DNA of 64,000 nt from Linnemannia hyalina (taxonomy: Eukaryota > Mortierellomycota > Mortierellomycetes > Mortierellales > Mortierellaceae), in the NCBI GenBank assembly GCA_019671135.1, contig JAHRHY010000012.1, positions 620,001 to 684,000 on the forward strand, read 5' to 3'. The notes beneath the pieces are model-generated. The model was not told the origin of the DNA and ran no database searches. It was given only the letters and a program-made list of their open reading frames with translations. The position numbers were made by a program, and so were the translations under genes. Below are positions 44,374 through 57,706 of this stretch, piece by piece (the first letter of the stretch is position 1; each line of letters begins with the position of its first letter).

Positions 44374-47300
44374 ATGAATACCCGCGAACACCTGAGCGAG
44401 GCGGGATCCCGGAGAACCTCTGAGTCTCAACCGCGATCCTTGTCTTCGGCACCAGGGTCATCTCCAACATTACCAGCGACAACTCTGTCAACTCTGTCAA
44501 CTCTGTCAACACAAAAGCGTCCTCCGCAACACCTCCTGGACCAGAGACGGCACACGGTCGACTACTCAGCATGGAGCACTCAGGGAGCCTTTAACCAGTT
44601 CCTGTGCGTCGACCAGATCGCCACACAGAGGTCAGCAGCTGGCTCTGATCTGTCGAACAAATACGACAGCAGCATGGCCTCACCTTGGAGCAGTCACTCG
44701 AGCGAGTCCTCGTTCACGTCAATCTCGGACAAGCAAGAAATCAACTCGTCCAGCATCAACCTTGTCGGCAACAACCAGCGGAGCTCCAACAGACTACACC
44801 CAAACGCCTTCGGTCAGCAACAGCACCCTGACAGCGGAGTGACAAACACCATGACCGATAACTTTGGCCGAAGAGCGTCCATGTCACAGCTCTCCTTCTA
44901 TGGCGGTGTCTGGGACCAGGTACGTTACCGTTTGTACATGTTTTACCCCTTCACTTTGTTCCTCCCTTTTTGTTCCTTCCATGTCTCCACCCACGTCCAC
45001 CACTATACCGCTTGCTCATGAACACAAAACACAAAGCATCCCACGTCCAGTCTTGATCATCCCTACAATACCTTCTGTTATTCAAAACGGTGGTCGCTAA
45101 TTTTCACAGCACGGGAACTTTTACGGGAATGACTTCAGGATACTTACAGAAAATGACTCTGTGGCATACATCCGGATTCCTGCCATCTGGCATTGCGCGG
45201 AAGAAATCTATCACCATGCAAATGAGAAAAGGGGAAGGAGAAAAAGGCCTAAAAATCACATCCCTTTTTGCGTGGACAAGTTTTTTTTGTTGTTGTTTGT
45301 TTTGTTTTGTGTATCACTTTTTTCTCTCCATGCATGCTTTTCTATTCGATCCGTTCTCTCACAGCAGTGTTTGTGACCCAAACTGATATGCATCCGTGGT
45401 TGTCGTTTGCACTTTCCCCTTTCCCGCCGTGTACTTTTTACGTCTTTTTCTCTTGATGACTGGCATATGCTGATTCAGTCTGTACAACCCAAAATCCCCA
45501 AGACTCACGAAGTTGCTCACCCCTTATTGGACCGCAACCACCTCGTCTCCCCTTTTTTTCTGTGATTACATGAACACCCATCTCCTTCAACCACAATCCA
45601 CCCCCTTTACCACTCCCGTTGTCGCATATCGATGGACTAACATACCGCTGCCTCCGCGATGATATGTCCTGTCGTTTTCTCTCCGATTGTCATTAGCCCG
45701 ACCAAGTGTTACCGCATAGGCATTCGAGCTCGTTCCAAATGGGATATGATACGCACTCCTTCCCAGTTCCTGCATCAACCATCCAGGGTCAGGCTGAAGA
45801 GGATTCGGTACGAAATACCGACTGGGACAAGGACCTTTCAGGCCCGGAATCGCTTGCCACAATCCATGACGACCTCTCCTTCCTCATCGAAAGCGCCTCG
45901 AATCATAACTTGGCACTCCAGACGTTCTCACAGAGGCAACGTCAGCACCTTCCATCCTCGTTGTCATCCAGTCGGCGTAACAGTCGCATACTCCCGAACC
46001 CTATTCAACCGCCAGGAATCTCTCACGCAAGGAAGCAGAGCGTGGACGAACTGATTTTCAAGGAACAGGACCAGCCTGAGGACAAATTGGCCCATCTTCT
46101 TAACGCCAGCACTAGCAGCACTACAAGCTCGGACCTCAGCATTCCCGAGGATGACTCCCTGACAGCCTCGTCGACTATGTCGTCGTTTTCAAACACCTCC
46201 AATCAGAGCAACAAACTCCAACACGGCGGATTCGTTCCTGGATACGATCCTTGGGCTGAAAAGTCTGACATTATGGGCACAAAGGGAGCGAGCGCTGGAC
46301 TGGACATTCAAAGTCAGCGTCGCAAGTCCGAGTCAGTACTCCATGATCTGTCGGCAAGTAACCTGGACTACTTGACAATGAGGTCCATTTATCAACAGTC
46401 GGACTCTCTCAATGTGCCAACTGGATCGTCCATTCCACCTCACCTTTCCGATCGAGCTGTCAGTCCGACAAACAATAGTGCAGCTGGTGGACACACAAAG
46501 TCAGGACAGTTCACTGGTAGTCGCGCCCCAGGAATGCGTCCAGAATCTATGTCATATGAACATCATCCGTTATCGCGTGTGGAAAGTCGCGAGTCAGATG
46601 TGACAGGGGTGGACACTGGAGCCCTGGGTCACCATCTGAACTCGACTCAGTCAACATCGCACCCTCACTTCGAGACGACTATCCCTACTGAGTCCGGATC
46701 GAGCGCTCAACTCAACGATGGCACCACTTTGGAGATGTGTGGACTGTGTGGAGTTCAGCTAGCGATAGTCCCGTTTGGGTCATGCGGACACAGGTATGAC
46801 ACAGATTCTACTGGTTGTTACGATATGTTTTGATTCAGGACTAGAACATAGATTGACAAACATCTGAACAATAGGGTGTGTAATGTTTGCTATCGCCACG
46901 AGAACCATCGCTCTCTTCGACTCTTCCAGAATGCTAGTCCACCATGTCCATTCTGCACCCACGGAGTCATCCCAGCACAACAATCAGTGTCGTCAGGAAG
47001 GCCAACTATGCCAGGCGCGGATGCGGATCAGCAGAACCGGCACTATTCTTTCCTCCACGTGCCTCAGCAGACGTATTCAGGCCAACAGGGACCCCAACAG
47101 ATGCATCTGCAACGACCTCAGCGGCAAAGGCAGACTTTCGCAAATCGAGGTCCTCACGATGACACGAACTCTGACGACATGGGTGACGGTTACCCTTTGA
47201 ACCGTCAGTACCATCAAACATTCCCCACTTACGGCGCCGCCCATGCTACAGCACTTCTCTGGACGTCTTCGCTTCAACTCGACACAGCGCCGATCATTGC

Positions 47301-50148
47301 CTCTGGCAACTCATCGATATCTGGTCCCTCTGCTAACCACGGGAACTATGCTGGCGGAGCTGGACCAACGGATCACTTTGTCCAGAATGCTGGCAATGGT
47401 GCTCACCAGAAGCCTCTGCCAGGATTCTTCCCACTTCAAGCATCTACACACGGCGGTCAAAATGCTCAGAGACAGCAGCACTCGCACAGACAGGGGCTGG
47501 ACCAGTACGCACCCAGCTTTCAGCCTGGTTTATCTATGGCACAGCAATATCACGATGGTGGCAACATGGCAGCTATGGGACGTCCCGGGATGATCAACCC
47601 GCCAACGGGAGCATGGCGTGAAGGCGGTTCTGGGGTCGTTGATTATACTTCGCAGGAGTATGCTTACCAGCAGCAGATCCCGATGCCTCCGCAGTACTTG
47701 CAACAACGTCACGGAAGCCAGCAACACATGGTGTTACCTCCAACGGTCGGCAACTTTCCTCAAGGATACCAACACTACGGACATGCTATGAACAACCTGG
47801 CAGGACCTGGAGCGGCTCCAGGCGCACCATCGGCAGTACTCTCCTTCCCAGTCTTGCCAGACTTGCCACCAGCCGTTCCACCTGCTAAACCAAAGACCAA
47901 GGCTATCCAATGGGCAGTTGTTCGCGTTACCAACGTACGTCTCTCCAGTTTATTTCGGCGTATGTTTGTCAACGTCCATTCATTACATCTGCTAACTTTA
48001 ACTCGACATTTTATGTTTGACAGATTCCATGGGATGTATCTCTGCAAGACATGCTCGGATTCTTTGCCGGATTCCCGTATCCTCCCGAGCATCTGCTCGC
48101 CCAAAACGTCCACATTCTCATGGACAGAACGTCAGGAAAAACCTTCAACTCTGCATTCATTGAGCTGGCATTGACGACCCGCCAAGCAGGTATGGTGGCG
48201 CAGGCTCGAAACCAGAGGGTTCTGAAGGGAAGGCAAGTCTCGGTTGAGCTATCGAGTCAGGACGAGCTTCTGCGTTCAGTGTTCCCCAAGTGGACTGGTG
48301 ACTTTGTGGATGGAGAGCCTTTGATCCCTGGAGAGCGCGTCTCCGTCCAAGGCGCTGAAGAAGAGGGAGACAGGGGCAGCCATAATGTTGCGCCATGGCT
48401 CATGGATTCTGCAAAGCAGGGGCAACCAACGCCACCATTTGTGACGCGCGACGAGATCAATGCACTCCTTGTCATCTGTCGCAACTACAAGGTATACATC
48501 TCATCCAGTGTTTTACTTGTTTCTTACTCTGATGCTTATATGATTTAAGTACGTCTATACTGACCCCTCCCTATGGCATACTTGTATATTCCAGCTGCAC
48601 TTTTCTCGCAAGTGTGCGGAGAGACCGTTCGAAAACATTCTCTCGATCCTGGCGAAATATCCTTGGCATCAGTCGCACCGGGTACTTCCTTTGCATCGGG
48701 ACCACATCTTTGAGCTGCTCAAGTTGTCGATTGAGTCCCTGAGGATGCATCTCAGTAAGGAGTACAACACCATCCACCCCACGCTCTTGACCCGCATGGT
48801 CCGCTGCGCCGTCTTGACACCCGCCTTCACAGAGAGACAGAAGAACATGGTTCTAGTCGTGGCTGGCGTGACCTGTCCTGAGGACCTTGTTGGTTGGATG
48901 GCCCCACCCGCACCACTTGAGACTGCGATGGCTCCTCTGGATACTCCTGGTGACCTCAATGTCGTTGCTGAGAATGCCGAAGGCGACTCTGTAGTTCCAT
49001 CTGATCCTGACATCTCTCTTGCAAAAGGCGAGCATGAGTTATCTGAGGTCAAGTCCATCGAAGAGGCTATCGAGTGTCTAGGCATTTCCGAGTCTGCTAC
49101 TGGTGAAGTTCTTGGTGGACGTTCCAAGGCAGCAACCGCGACAGATGCCGCCTCGCCCGTGACCAACCCCAAGGAGGTGAAACCTAGCATGCCTGTCACG
49201 ACATGGGCAGCTGTTGTAGCGCCATCTTCCAAAGCTGCAGGACCAACCGAGTCAGCATCGAGTGAGAGTACCCCTACAGCGACCCCGGCGCCTCCTTCGA
49301 ACACCTCACTCAAGTCTGGAGCCCGCGATCTGACACCTGCACCATCCTACGCTGCAGCTGTTGTCCAGACTACTGGCGGCGATGTGACCCCCAAGGCGTC
49401 TTCTCAAGCTTTCCAGAACCCGTGTGGTAACCTGGAATTGGGCTCGAACGAATCTGGCTCACCATCATCCCCTACCAGCCTCGGCTCTCTGGTGGCACAT
49501 TCGAGTTCGAATGCTTGGAAGTCTTTGGGATCGCATTACCGACACAACTCTGGCCGATCTCTCAGTATTTCAGGCATCTCATCCTTTGCTTCGCCCAACA
49601 CCCAGCTCATGCCTGTCGGCACCATTCCTTATACATTTCCCTCGCTCACGTCCGCATCAGCGGCCAATTCTACTGTCTCGCCCTTCCGCAGTGCCTTCCT
49701 CAAGAACAGCGGCGAGTCATTTGGAGGAGATGGATCTGGATTTGGAATTCATTCTACCGCATTGATCGCCAGTGGACGACATCATCGTGGCGGAAGCTTA
49801 CCTAAGTTAGCGATTCCTCGAGGAGCGAGTGAGACGACCAGCTCTTCGACGACGGCCTCTTTGGCATCTTCCTTGGTGGCGACGCCATTCAACACATCTC
49901 CCGTGTCGGCTACTCCTGCGGTGACTGGAGAAAAGTCCACGAGTGAGTCGATCCTGAACGCGATCAAGACGATTACGCAGTCGACGCCTCGTTTGACCAA
50001 GTCGGGATCGGTCAACCAGATGCCTCTGTCTGTTTCGAGCACGTTGCTGAGCGGCACCACTTCGACGACTGGTCAGAGCTCGGGAAGCATCGGCGGCCTG
50101 GGTCTCGGCTACAAACAGCAACGCCGTGAGGGAGGTGAAACCCTGTAA
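44374..50148 (+). CDS. Large RING finger + RRM protein
   Basis: Five exons (44374-44919, 45697-46793, 46875-47934, 48024-48491, 48595-50148) give 1574 residues. Residues 1-525 are disordered and Ser-rich, with short basic-Ser sites (RRASMSQLS, RRKSESVL, ARKQSVDEL) that look like AGC-kinase targets. At about 530-577, split by an intron, all eight ligands of a C3HC4 RING are present: CGLC, CGH, CNVC and CPFC. A Gln/Gly/Pro-rich stretch follows. Then an RRM-like fold (about 890-1000) reads AIQWAVVRVTNIPWDVSLQD, NVHILMDRTSGK, FNSAFIELA. A conserved helical region reads HFSRKCAERPFENILSILAK, then HIFELLKLSIESL. The C-terminus is disordered. RING plus RRM recalls Not4, but the order, RING type and length differ. 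An RNA-linked ubiquitin ligase is inferred. Confidence 0.85.
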
Positions 50149-50462
50149 AAAACATACCACCACCCAAGAACTGTTACCCATTTCAACTTTATTAGGCACA
50201 CGTACACATCAGCCATTACTCTTACTCAGATCTTCCACCACTTCATTTGCTTTTCGTTTCTTTCGTCTGCATGTCGTTTATTATTCATACCTGTACCTTA
50301 GACATCCGCTATTTTTCATTCTGGTTGTTTTCTTCCTTTTCATTGCCTCTTTGTTTGCTTTTTCGCTCCCACTGTGTATACCCTCGCCTCTGCTAATAGA
50401 TCGCTTTTCTCTCAATACCAAAGGTGTCATTGCTGTTTATTTATCAACTAATTATATTTAGT
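50149..50462. other. Short convergent gap
   Basis: Pyrimidine-rich 3' flanks of the RING-RRM gene and the MFS gene. No exon was seen. Confidence 0.6.
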
Positions 50463-53400
50463 TCACAAGGTGTATCTGAAGTTGGGATGCATGTCCCCGA
50501 GGTCGTTAAGGTGTCCCTCGGACATAAATTGAATCAAGCGAATGCCCTTTGTTTGGTTGTTGTCACGGCGATGGTTCTCGCGCGACAGCATTGTTCTCAG
50601 GACGAGGGAGTTCAAGATGAGGCAGCAGATCGAGATCGCCATCACGTTATGACCTCGTTCTATGTAACGGAAGATTATTTTGAGATGGAGGAGGGTTCCA
50701 TTAGTAGGTTGGTTCGTGGGAGTACAAACAAGATACTCTGTGTATAGGTATAATATATAGGTATAAGGTATAGGTATAGAACGTACGGTAGCGAGGCGCG
50801 TCGTCTGGGCGGTAGACTTGAGTGCCAATCATACCGGCCAGACTTCCTGCAGAGACCATCATTGCCAGAGCGGTTGCTCGTTTTGCATGGCCGACACAGT
50901 TGTTTGTCAACCAGGATGTCAAAATGGAGGATGTTGGCACCATTCCACATAATGCGAATGTTACCGCCAAATAACGCACTATTCAACAGAGAGATAAAAA
51001 AAAAGAGGGAGGAGGGGGGTGGGGGGGAAGTAGGTTTTGCATTGAGAGCGTGTAAGTAAAAAAATGTGTTTTTTTCGGTTATATATGTGTTGTGAAGGGA
51101 AATGAGGAAAAATGAGACTTACGCCAGGTCCAGGGGGCAAAGGCGAGGAGGGAGAATCCGACGACAGAGACCATGGGGATGAAGATGGCAAAGTAACCGC
51201 GGATGCCGAGGCGGTCGGACCACCAGGGGACTAGGAGTGAGACGCAGGCTGCGACCAAATACGGAGGTACCGTCAGTAGCTGTGCCGTTGTTCTATTATT
51301 TCAATGGATGTAAAGGTAAAAGGCAACGTTAGAGTATTAGAAGAGAAAAAGGGTAGTGCGGGTGAGTGAAACACATAAAACCCAACCCGACAGAGAAACA
51401 AGAACATACGCTTTAAAGCCCATGTCAGCGATGAGGGAGGGCAAGAACATGACAACACCAGCACTGGGGATATGCAAAAACATGGACCCCAAACAGATCA
51501 GATAAACCCTCACATCCGTCAAGGCCGACCGCGTCTGTCTCCAACTCGCTTCGACCGTCGGAACCACATCACTGTCCACAATAATCCGGTTCGTCGCATA
51601 GATCCTCTCCTCCTCCGTCAAGAATTTCGCCTGCATTGGCGACGGGGTCATGATAAACCATGTCAGGATAGCGAGGAGGAGGGTAGGGATGGCTTCGAGG
51701 ATGAAAATCCATTGCCATCCTTGGAGGCCCCATTTCCCGGCGAGTTGTGAAATCCCTGCGCCGAGGAGACCTCCAAAGGCCCCAGCCAGGATGTTGAAGC
51801 AGAGGAAGATTGCTATGCGGAAGGAGTGTTCTGACCGCTTGTAGAAGAGTGTTATGTAGAATAGGACACCTGGTACGAACCCAGCTAACATTAAAGGAGG
51901 TGTTACGGTTGGTAAGTGTAAGTTACATCATTCTTCTGTTTTGTGACGATAAAAAGAGGAATGATAGGTGAGAGGAGGAGTAACAACAATTGCAGTAGAA
52001 GAGGAATGACAGTGGGACAAACAATAACAATATGAGGAAAGTAGAGAAGCGTCTTCGTATGTTACAAACCTTCGGCAGTACCGAGAGCAAAGCGAGCAAC
52101 GACCAGACCTGTAAAGTCTGTGACCCATGCTAGCGCCAAACTGACTCCGCCCCTAATTGTAGTAGAAATGTTGCACACAAAAGATATTAGGCTGTGGTGT
52201 TGAACAGGTGTGGCGTGGAAAATAAGAGGTGTAGTTGGTTACCAGAGGAACATCAGTAGAGGGATCCAGGTGCGGGGTCCAACACGGACAAGCATCCAAT
52301 TCGAGGGCAGCTCAAACAAACAGTAAGCCAAAAAGAACGACGCCAGAGCGCTGTTTGTGTCCAGAAAAATGGATAGCTCTTGTGAGTCTTGTGATGAAAA
52401 AAAGTACATCAAAACACGAAACAAATATAATGAGGCCTGAACTCACATGTTGTATTGGCCATTTGAGAGATGAACGGCCTCCTCGAGTCCAAACAATCGA
52501 GCGTTTCCGATGTTGACCCGATCCAAGTACGAAAACAGGTACAGGATCCCTAGCAGCGGCAACAGGTGTCGATCAAACTTGCGGACAATTCGTCTCTCCA
52601 TCTCGGGGTCTTGTTGGAAATTCATTGCCGCAAAGTACTCGCCTCGCTTCTCTACTCCTCCTGCTCCATCACCGCCATAACCACCACCACCACTATTGCG
52701 CTCGAATGAGAGTTCACTTATGAAGGACTTTGTACGGTACATCTCCAATAGTTGGTTTTGCTTCTCGCTCTGTTGCTGTTGCTGGTTTTGGTTCTTGTAC
52801 GGGTTGTTAAAGGTGGATGGTTGCTGAGGATGGGCAGGAGTGTTTTCAAAGTTATAGAAATGCCCTCCGTTCCGATCGCGACTGCCAATGCTACTGCTGC
52901 GATCAACTTCTGTCACTCCACTATCCTCCGGTCTCGACTCTCCTCGGCGTGGACTGACAGAGCGCCGTCGCGTCGCTTTGTTGGTGTTGCCAGGTTTGCA
53001 AAGGGTCACCTTGTGTGTGCGGGAAGAACCCTTGTTAGCCGTGGTGGTAGTCATCATAGGAGGATCGGCTAATCGGATGTGGCGCTGAGGTTGGGTCTTT
53101 GGGACCTTGGGCTCTTGTCCCAAGGGATGGTCTCGTGTCAGACCTCCACCACGTCTAGTTCTCCTCTGCTGATGATGGTGGCCAATCTCGCTGTTATCAT
53201 CGTCATCCGTATCACCACTATCCAACTTATCAAACCTGTCAATGCCTTCATGGCGTGCAGGAGTACGGTTCAGGACAGCGTCAACCGTTGCCAATGCAGA
53301 GGCAGGGAGTCCCTGGACATGACGGCCCGCAACATCAGATCCTTGGTTCATGGAAGTAGAGCGTGTATAATCGCCGCAAAATGAGGAGGCTGATGACGTT

Positions 53401-53585
53401 GTGGTGGAGCTTTCGAATGTGTACTGTTGCGGGGGTGGTGAAGTGGCAGTGACCTTTGAGGTATGTTGCTGACGGCGACTGTCGTTTGTTACACCGCTGC
53501 GTGGGCCGCTGGCATCATCCATTGTGGAGGGTCGAGAGGAAGGAGTGATTGTGATGTTGACGTTGTTTGCCTTCGGGTGTTTCAT
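50463..53585 (-). CDS. MFS transporter, Dal5/Tna1-like (anion:cation symporter family), with long N-terminal tail
   Basis: Seven exons (52447-53585, 52243-52350, 52070-52152, 51410-51884, 51123-51292, 50787-50978, 50463-50659) give 787 residues. The MFS core starts near residue 331 (RRIVRKFDRHLLPLLGILYL, FSYLDRVNIGNAR) and shows the expected segments: FFLAYCLFELPSNWMLVRVG, ARFALGTAEAGFVPGVLFYI, GWQWIFILEAIPTLLLA, VPWWSDRLGIRGYF and HAKRATALAMMVSAGSLAGM. Relatives import allantoate, nicotinate, pantothenate or other organic anions; the substrate here cannot be read from sequence. The first 330 residues are an unusual cytoplasmic tail rich in Ser, Gln, Asn and Arg. It could regulate trafficking. 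The start could also be the Met at about 53522, but both leave the tail. Confidence 0.9.
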
Positions 53586-56500
53586 GCGATTGTATGTTCT
53601 ATGTTATTTTTTTGTTGTTGGAGGAGAGAGGAATGGGTGTAAGGTGACTGGGGGAAGAGTAGCTTGATATTGTGTGGGGAAGGAGTCAATGGTAGACCAT
53701 TATATGTATTTACTAGTTGTCACGCAGAATAGCCGTACCGTAAGAGGGAGGGACGAACAGAAAGAGCCACGAAATGGCAGCTGGACAAGGAAGAAAAGGT
53801 AGACGTGCGTCTTGATTGGATTGTTATGATCACGAAAACGCGAGCAGTTAAACGCTTTTTTTTTCCGTCTACAAGGTATTTCGGCCATTTGACATTCTTG
53901 ATCCCTTGTCGTGGAAAGATCGTCTGATTGAAGACAAATACAAAAATGCGGGTTGCTGCTGCTCCTGCTGCGCTGCCTTTTATTTTCTGCAGCAATGGCT
54001 CTTATCCTCTCCCCTCCAAGATAATTGGAATGTGGTTTTTTTTTGAGTTCTGTGGTTACTACCTCCAACAGATAACAAAAAGATGAAACGCGACATCCAC
54101 TAAAAGGATAAGACTGAGGCAGGGAACCTTGGTAGGACAGAGTTATTTTACTGGCATGTTCCCGCACAGTCCCTCCTCATCTGCTTGCACAACACAAACA
54201 CACTCTCCCTCATTCTCACTATCATCAAGACCCTACCCATGAACACAGATCGACATCCACAATGCGAGCAAAGTTAGAAAAAATCATGCGTAAACAGTTG
54301 TAAGTGGGTCAGAATAGATAAACATGGTTAGTCAAAACAAGCGCTTAGACTTTAGAACAGGAAATACCCGCATCCGTGATTTGTTTAATGTTTCCGATCT
54401 ACGGAACCTTTTTTGCCTTGGCCTTGCCTTAGCTGCCTGCCTCACCCGTCTGCACGATGGTCAGATATGCTTTAGTATTAACCCGGCGACTCTGTCGCTC
54501 TCTCTGTATCCCGTTTTTGTTCTAAGAAAGAAAGAAAGAAAGAAAGGACAGTCTCTATGATCGACCATCCATGTATTACCCCTTCTCTCTCTTCCTCCTT
54601 CCTCTTTTCTCTCTCTCCTCGTTGCAGTCAATCCTAAGGCACTTCTCTTCTCTTATCTTCTCTTGTTTACCCAGCTCACCCGATTTTGTTTTCTTCCTTT
54701 CCCATTCCCGCACCTTTGCTACTTCCCTTTCCTTGTCTTTTTTTGCACTTATTTCTCTTCACACTTAAAATAATCCCAGTCGGCACTCTTTAGTTGCCTC
54801 CCATCATACATCAACCGACAAGAGGCGCAACTTTCAGTACTGGTGAGTATGTGTGTAGAGCAGTAACGACACAAAACAGATATTATCTCAAACCACTACA
54901 TTACCGTATACCTCTTATTTTACCACATACAACACCGCCAGGACCAATTACTAGGACCGGTTCCATTAACCGGATAATGCAATGGATCAAAAAAGACTGA
55001 GGCGAAGAGGACATGGGATCAAGTGGATAAGAAACCGCTTTGATTATTTTGGAACATCATCACTCAACTTTATTTGTTTCAATCCATGGGATTGACAAAG
55101 AAACAAAGCGAATCATGGACGCTGCCATCTGTGCTTGTATGCCTCGTTGAAAACCATCCCTATCTTTCATTTCATGCCAACGGCGACAACGTGCTGTCTA
55201 CCAAGTAATAACAAAAGGCGACAAGGAAGGAATACAACAACAGCAGCAGCGGCATTAGTTGAATCAACAAAACAAAAAGACGTTGGGCGTTGGTTGACGA
55301 TAACAAAAAAAGTTCAAAAGCAAAATTGGTTCCAAGAATAATTTCTAATTTGACACAACAACAACAACAACAAAAGCAAAGAGAGACAGAGTGGACGGAC
55401 CTCCTTTCCTTTCCTGCACGCACAATTACCCGTTCTCCTTCCGTACTTCACATCACCTCCTTCTCCTTGCACATTATGTCCTCCTCCCCCGTGCAATTTG
55501 CCTTTTGCTCTCTCTTTCTCTTCTCTTGATGCTCTTATGCTTGATAAAGTCTTTATTTTTGTCAAGACGCAAGTCGCTCGAGCAAAAAAAATACGGAAGT
55601 GGTCGCAATCACGCAACGTGCCTACGACAAAGCAGCCCGGTTTACTACCCGGTCCTCCTCCGTGCCTCTCGCTTCCTTCATTCATCCCATGCAATGTAGA
55701 TAGAGGGTTAAGTATCATCACATTTCTATCGCCGAGCGAGAAAAAGAGGAGGAAGGCCTATAAGGCTGTGATCTAGAAAACCTAGGGTGCTCATTTATTT
55801 TGATGCCGAGCTGTAGCCACTGTTGGTTTCTTGCGACGATGAGAACGGCAGTTGAATGCCCAGTGCACAAATGAGTGTCCCAAATTGGGCGCCATTTTTC
55901 ATGTCTCCTTTACGTGCATGTACGTGTGCTGCACTGCACTCCCCAAATCCACTCTTTTTTATCCATTTGCCATCCATATGCCATCCATGCCAACTCCCCT
56001 TTGTTGTTGTGAGCTTCATCAAACTCGCTCTAATCGGCAATGGCCTCCAGACTAGAGAACCCACATCTACCCATCCATTCTTCCTGCCTTTTCTCTGTCT
56101 TCTTCATAGTTCACCCCCTCATCCCTTCCCCTTCTTTTCTGTGCCCCCCCCCCCCCCCCGTCCTCTTGTTCCTCTTCCATTTCCCTCCTTCCCCTCGTTT
56201 TATTTTATATCTGATGCACTGTCTGCCAGCGCATTGACGTTTTCTTTGACTGAACAAACACTCACTCACACCCCTCGGGTTAATTTGCATTAATGATCTG
56301 TGCCATGTTTCCTTTGGCTCTCGCCTTCCGGAGGTGGGGTGTTCACTGCTCGAACTTAGTTGTTGTTGAGCAGAGAATGAAAGCAAGACACGATTGCCAT
56401 TCTCATTGACAACAAAGCAAGTGAGGTCGATTCATACAAATGCAAAAACAAACAAACAAATACAGGAAGAAGCCATTTGCAAAAGGCTTTTTCATGCGAG

Positions 56501-57557
56501 TCATCACAGCAAACAACGTGAACCCTTCCCGCTGTGGGAACCAGCAGCAACCAACTGGCTTGTTGGCTTCCACCATTGCCCTGTCAAAAATGACTTTTCG
56601 TCACTGCCTTTCGTCTCTTTTTGATGGCGTCTGGTCCTTTTCTTCTTTACCTCTCTATCCCCCTGCTTTGACGCCAACACTTTTTACCCTCTCTCCCCTT
56701 CTTTTTTCTTTTTCTTTTTTTAAACCTGTTCTTCGAACCCACCTACTTCTTGGTTCCTCTCGAAACTCCATACGTCCACATTGCTAACCGCCACACTTTC
56801 TCATCTTTCCTTCTTTCTCTTCAACAGCTCTCCCTTCCTCCACTCTTCACCTCACGTCACTCCACTCTTCTCTTTCTTATTCCTTCGTCCTTCTTCCTTC
56901 CATCTTTCCTACTCTCTTGCCTCCTTTCTATCCTCGCAAAGCAGACCATAAACACTCAAGACTATCGTAAGTGTGTCGCTGCAAATTAATGTCCCAGTCG
57001 ATTGTTGTCGGGTCTTCCATTCCGCAAGGACATTCACATATGGCTATCGTGTCCCTACTCCTTCCTTGTCCACCTCCTTCACACTTCCCCTCGCTCGCCC
57101 TCTATCGTCCTCATTCTCCATCTCCTCTCCCCTCTTCTTCTTGCTGTCCCTTTCTATCGTCAGTATCTCCATCGTTTGTATTGAAGGGACTCTGACAGCA
57201 GTAATTCCTTCAGGCGAGACTACCACTCTCTGTATGGTCCTCGTTTCCTTTCCATGTGTGTCGATTCCTTGTCGTGCGAATGGGCCACGAATTGTGTTGT
57301 GAGCATTATTGTTGTGTGCTCTCCACTTCCCAAGGCTGACTTGTTCTTTAGCTGATAGTCAGTTCCGGGGTCAGCACTGCGTCCATATGTCCTTGTTGGC
57401 ATCCTCTCGCTTCATTCTTTCATCTGTGTTCCCTTCACTTCTTGCTTCACTACCCTTCTTTTTTGTTGTTCGCTCCTACCCTCGTTTCCACCCTTTTCTT
57501 TCCACTCCCGCTCCTTACCCCATTGACCCCACCGACCATTGATCGAACCAATCCACC
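53586..57557. other. Long intergenic region and CT-rich leader of the G-gamma gene
   Basis: About 4 kb with no recognised protein. A small frame opens at 54262 and runs into a good GTAAGT donor near 54300, but I could not find a supporting second exon. From about 56600 to 57550 the + strand is pyrimidine-rich, and a GTAAGT donor near 56967 suggests a leader intron for the G-gamma gene. A GAAA tandem repeat lies at 54527-54545 and a 16-C run at 56144-56159. Confidence 0.45.
56144..56159 (+). repeat. C16 tract
   Basis: A run of 16 C lies inside a CT-rich region upstream of the G-gamma gene. Confidence 0.95.
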
Positions 57558-57674
57558 ATGAGCACAGATACTAATCATCCTCTCTTCATTACTCCTCCTT
57601 CAACGCTCTCATCCTTGGTATCCAAATTCGATCCTGTCTTTGCGGCGACAAAACACGATGACTCGTCCAATACC

Positions 57675-57706
<32 letters not shown>

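Noticed and set aside
54571..57195. Phe/Leu/Ser-rich frames resembling membrane proteins
   Set aside because: These come from CT-rich DNA, lack conserved spacing and change frame freely.
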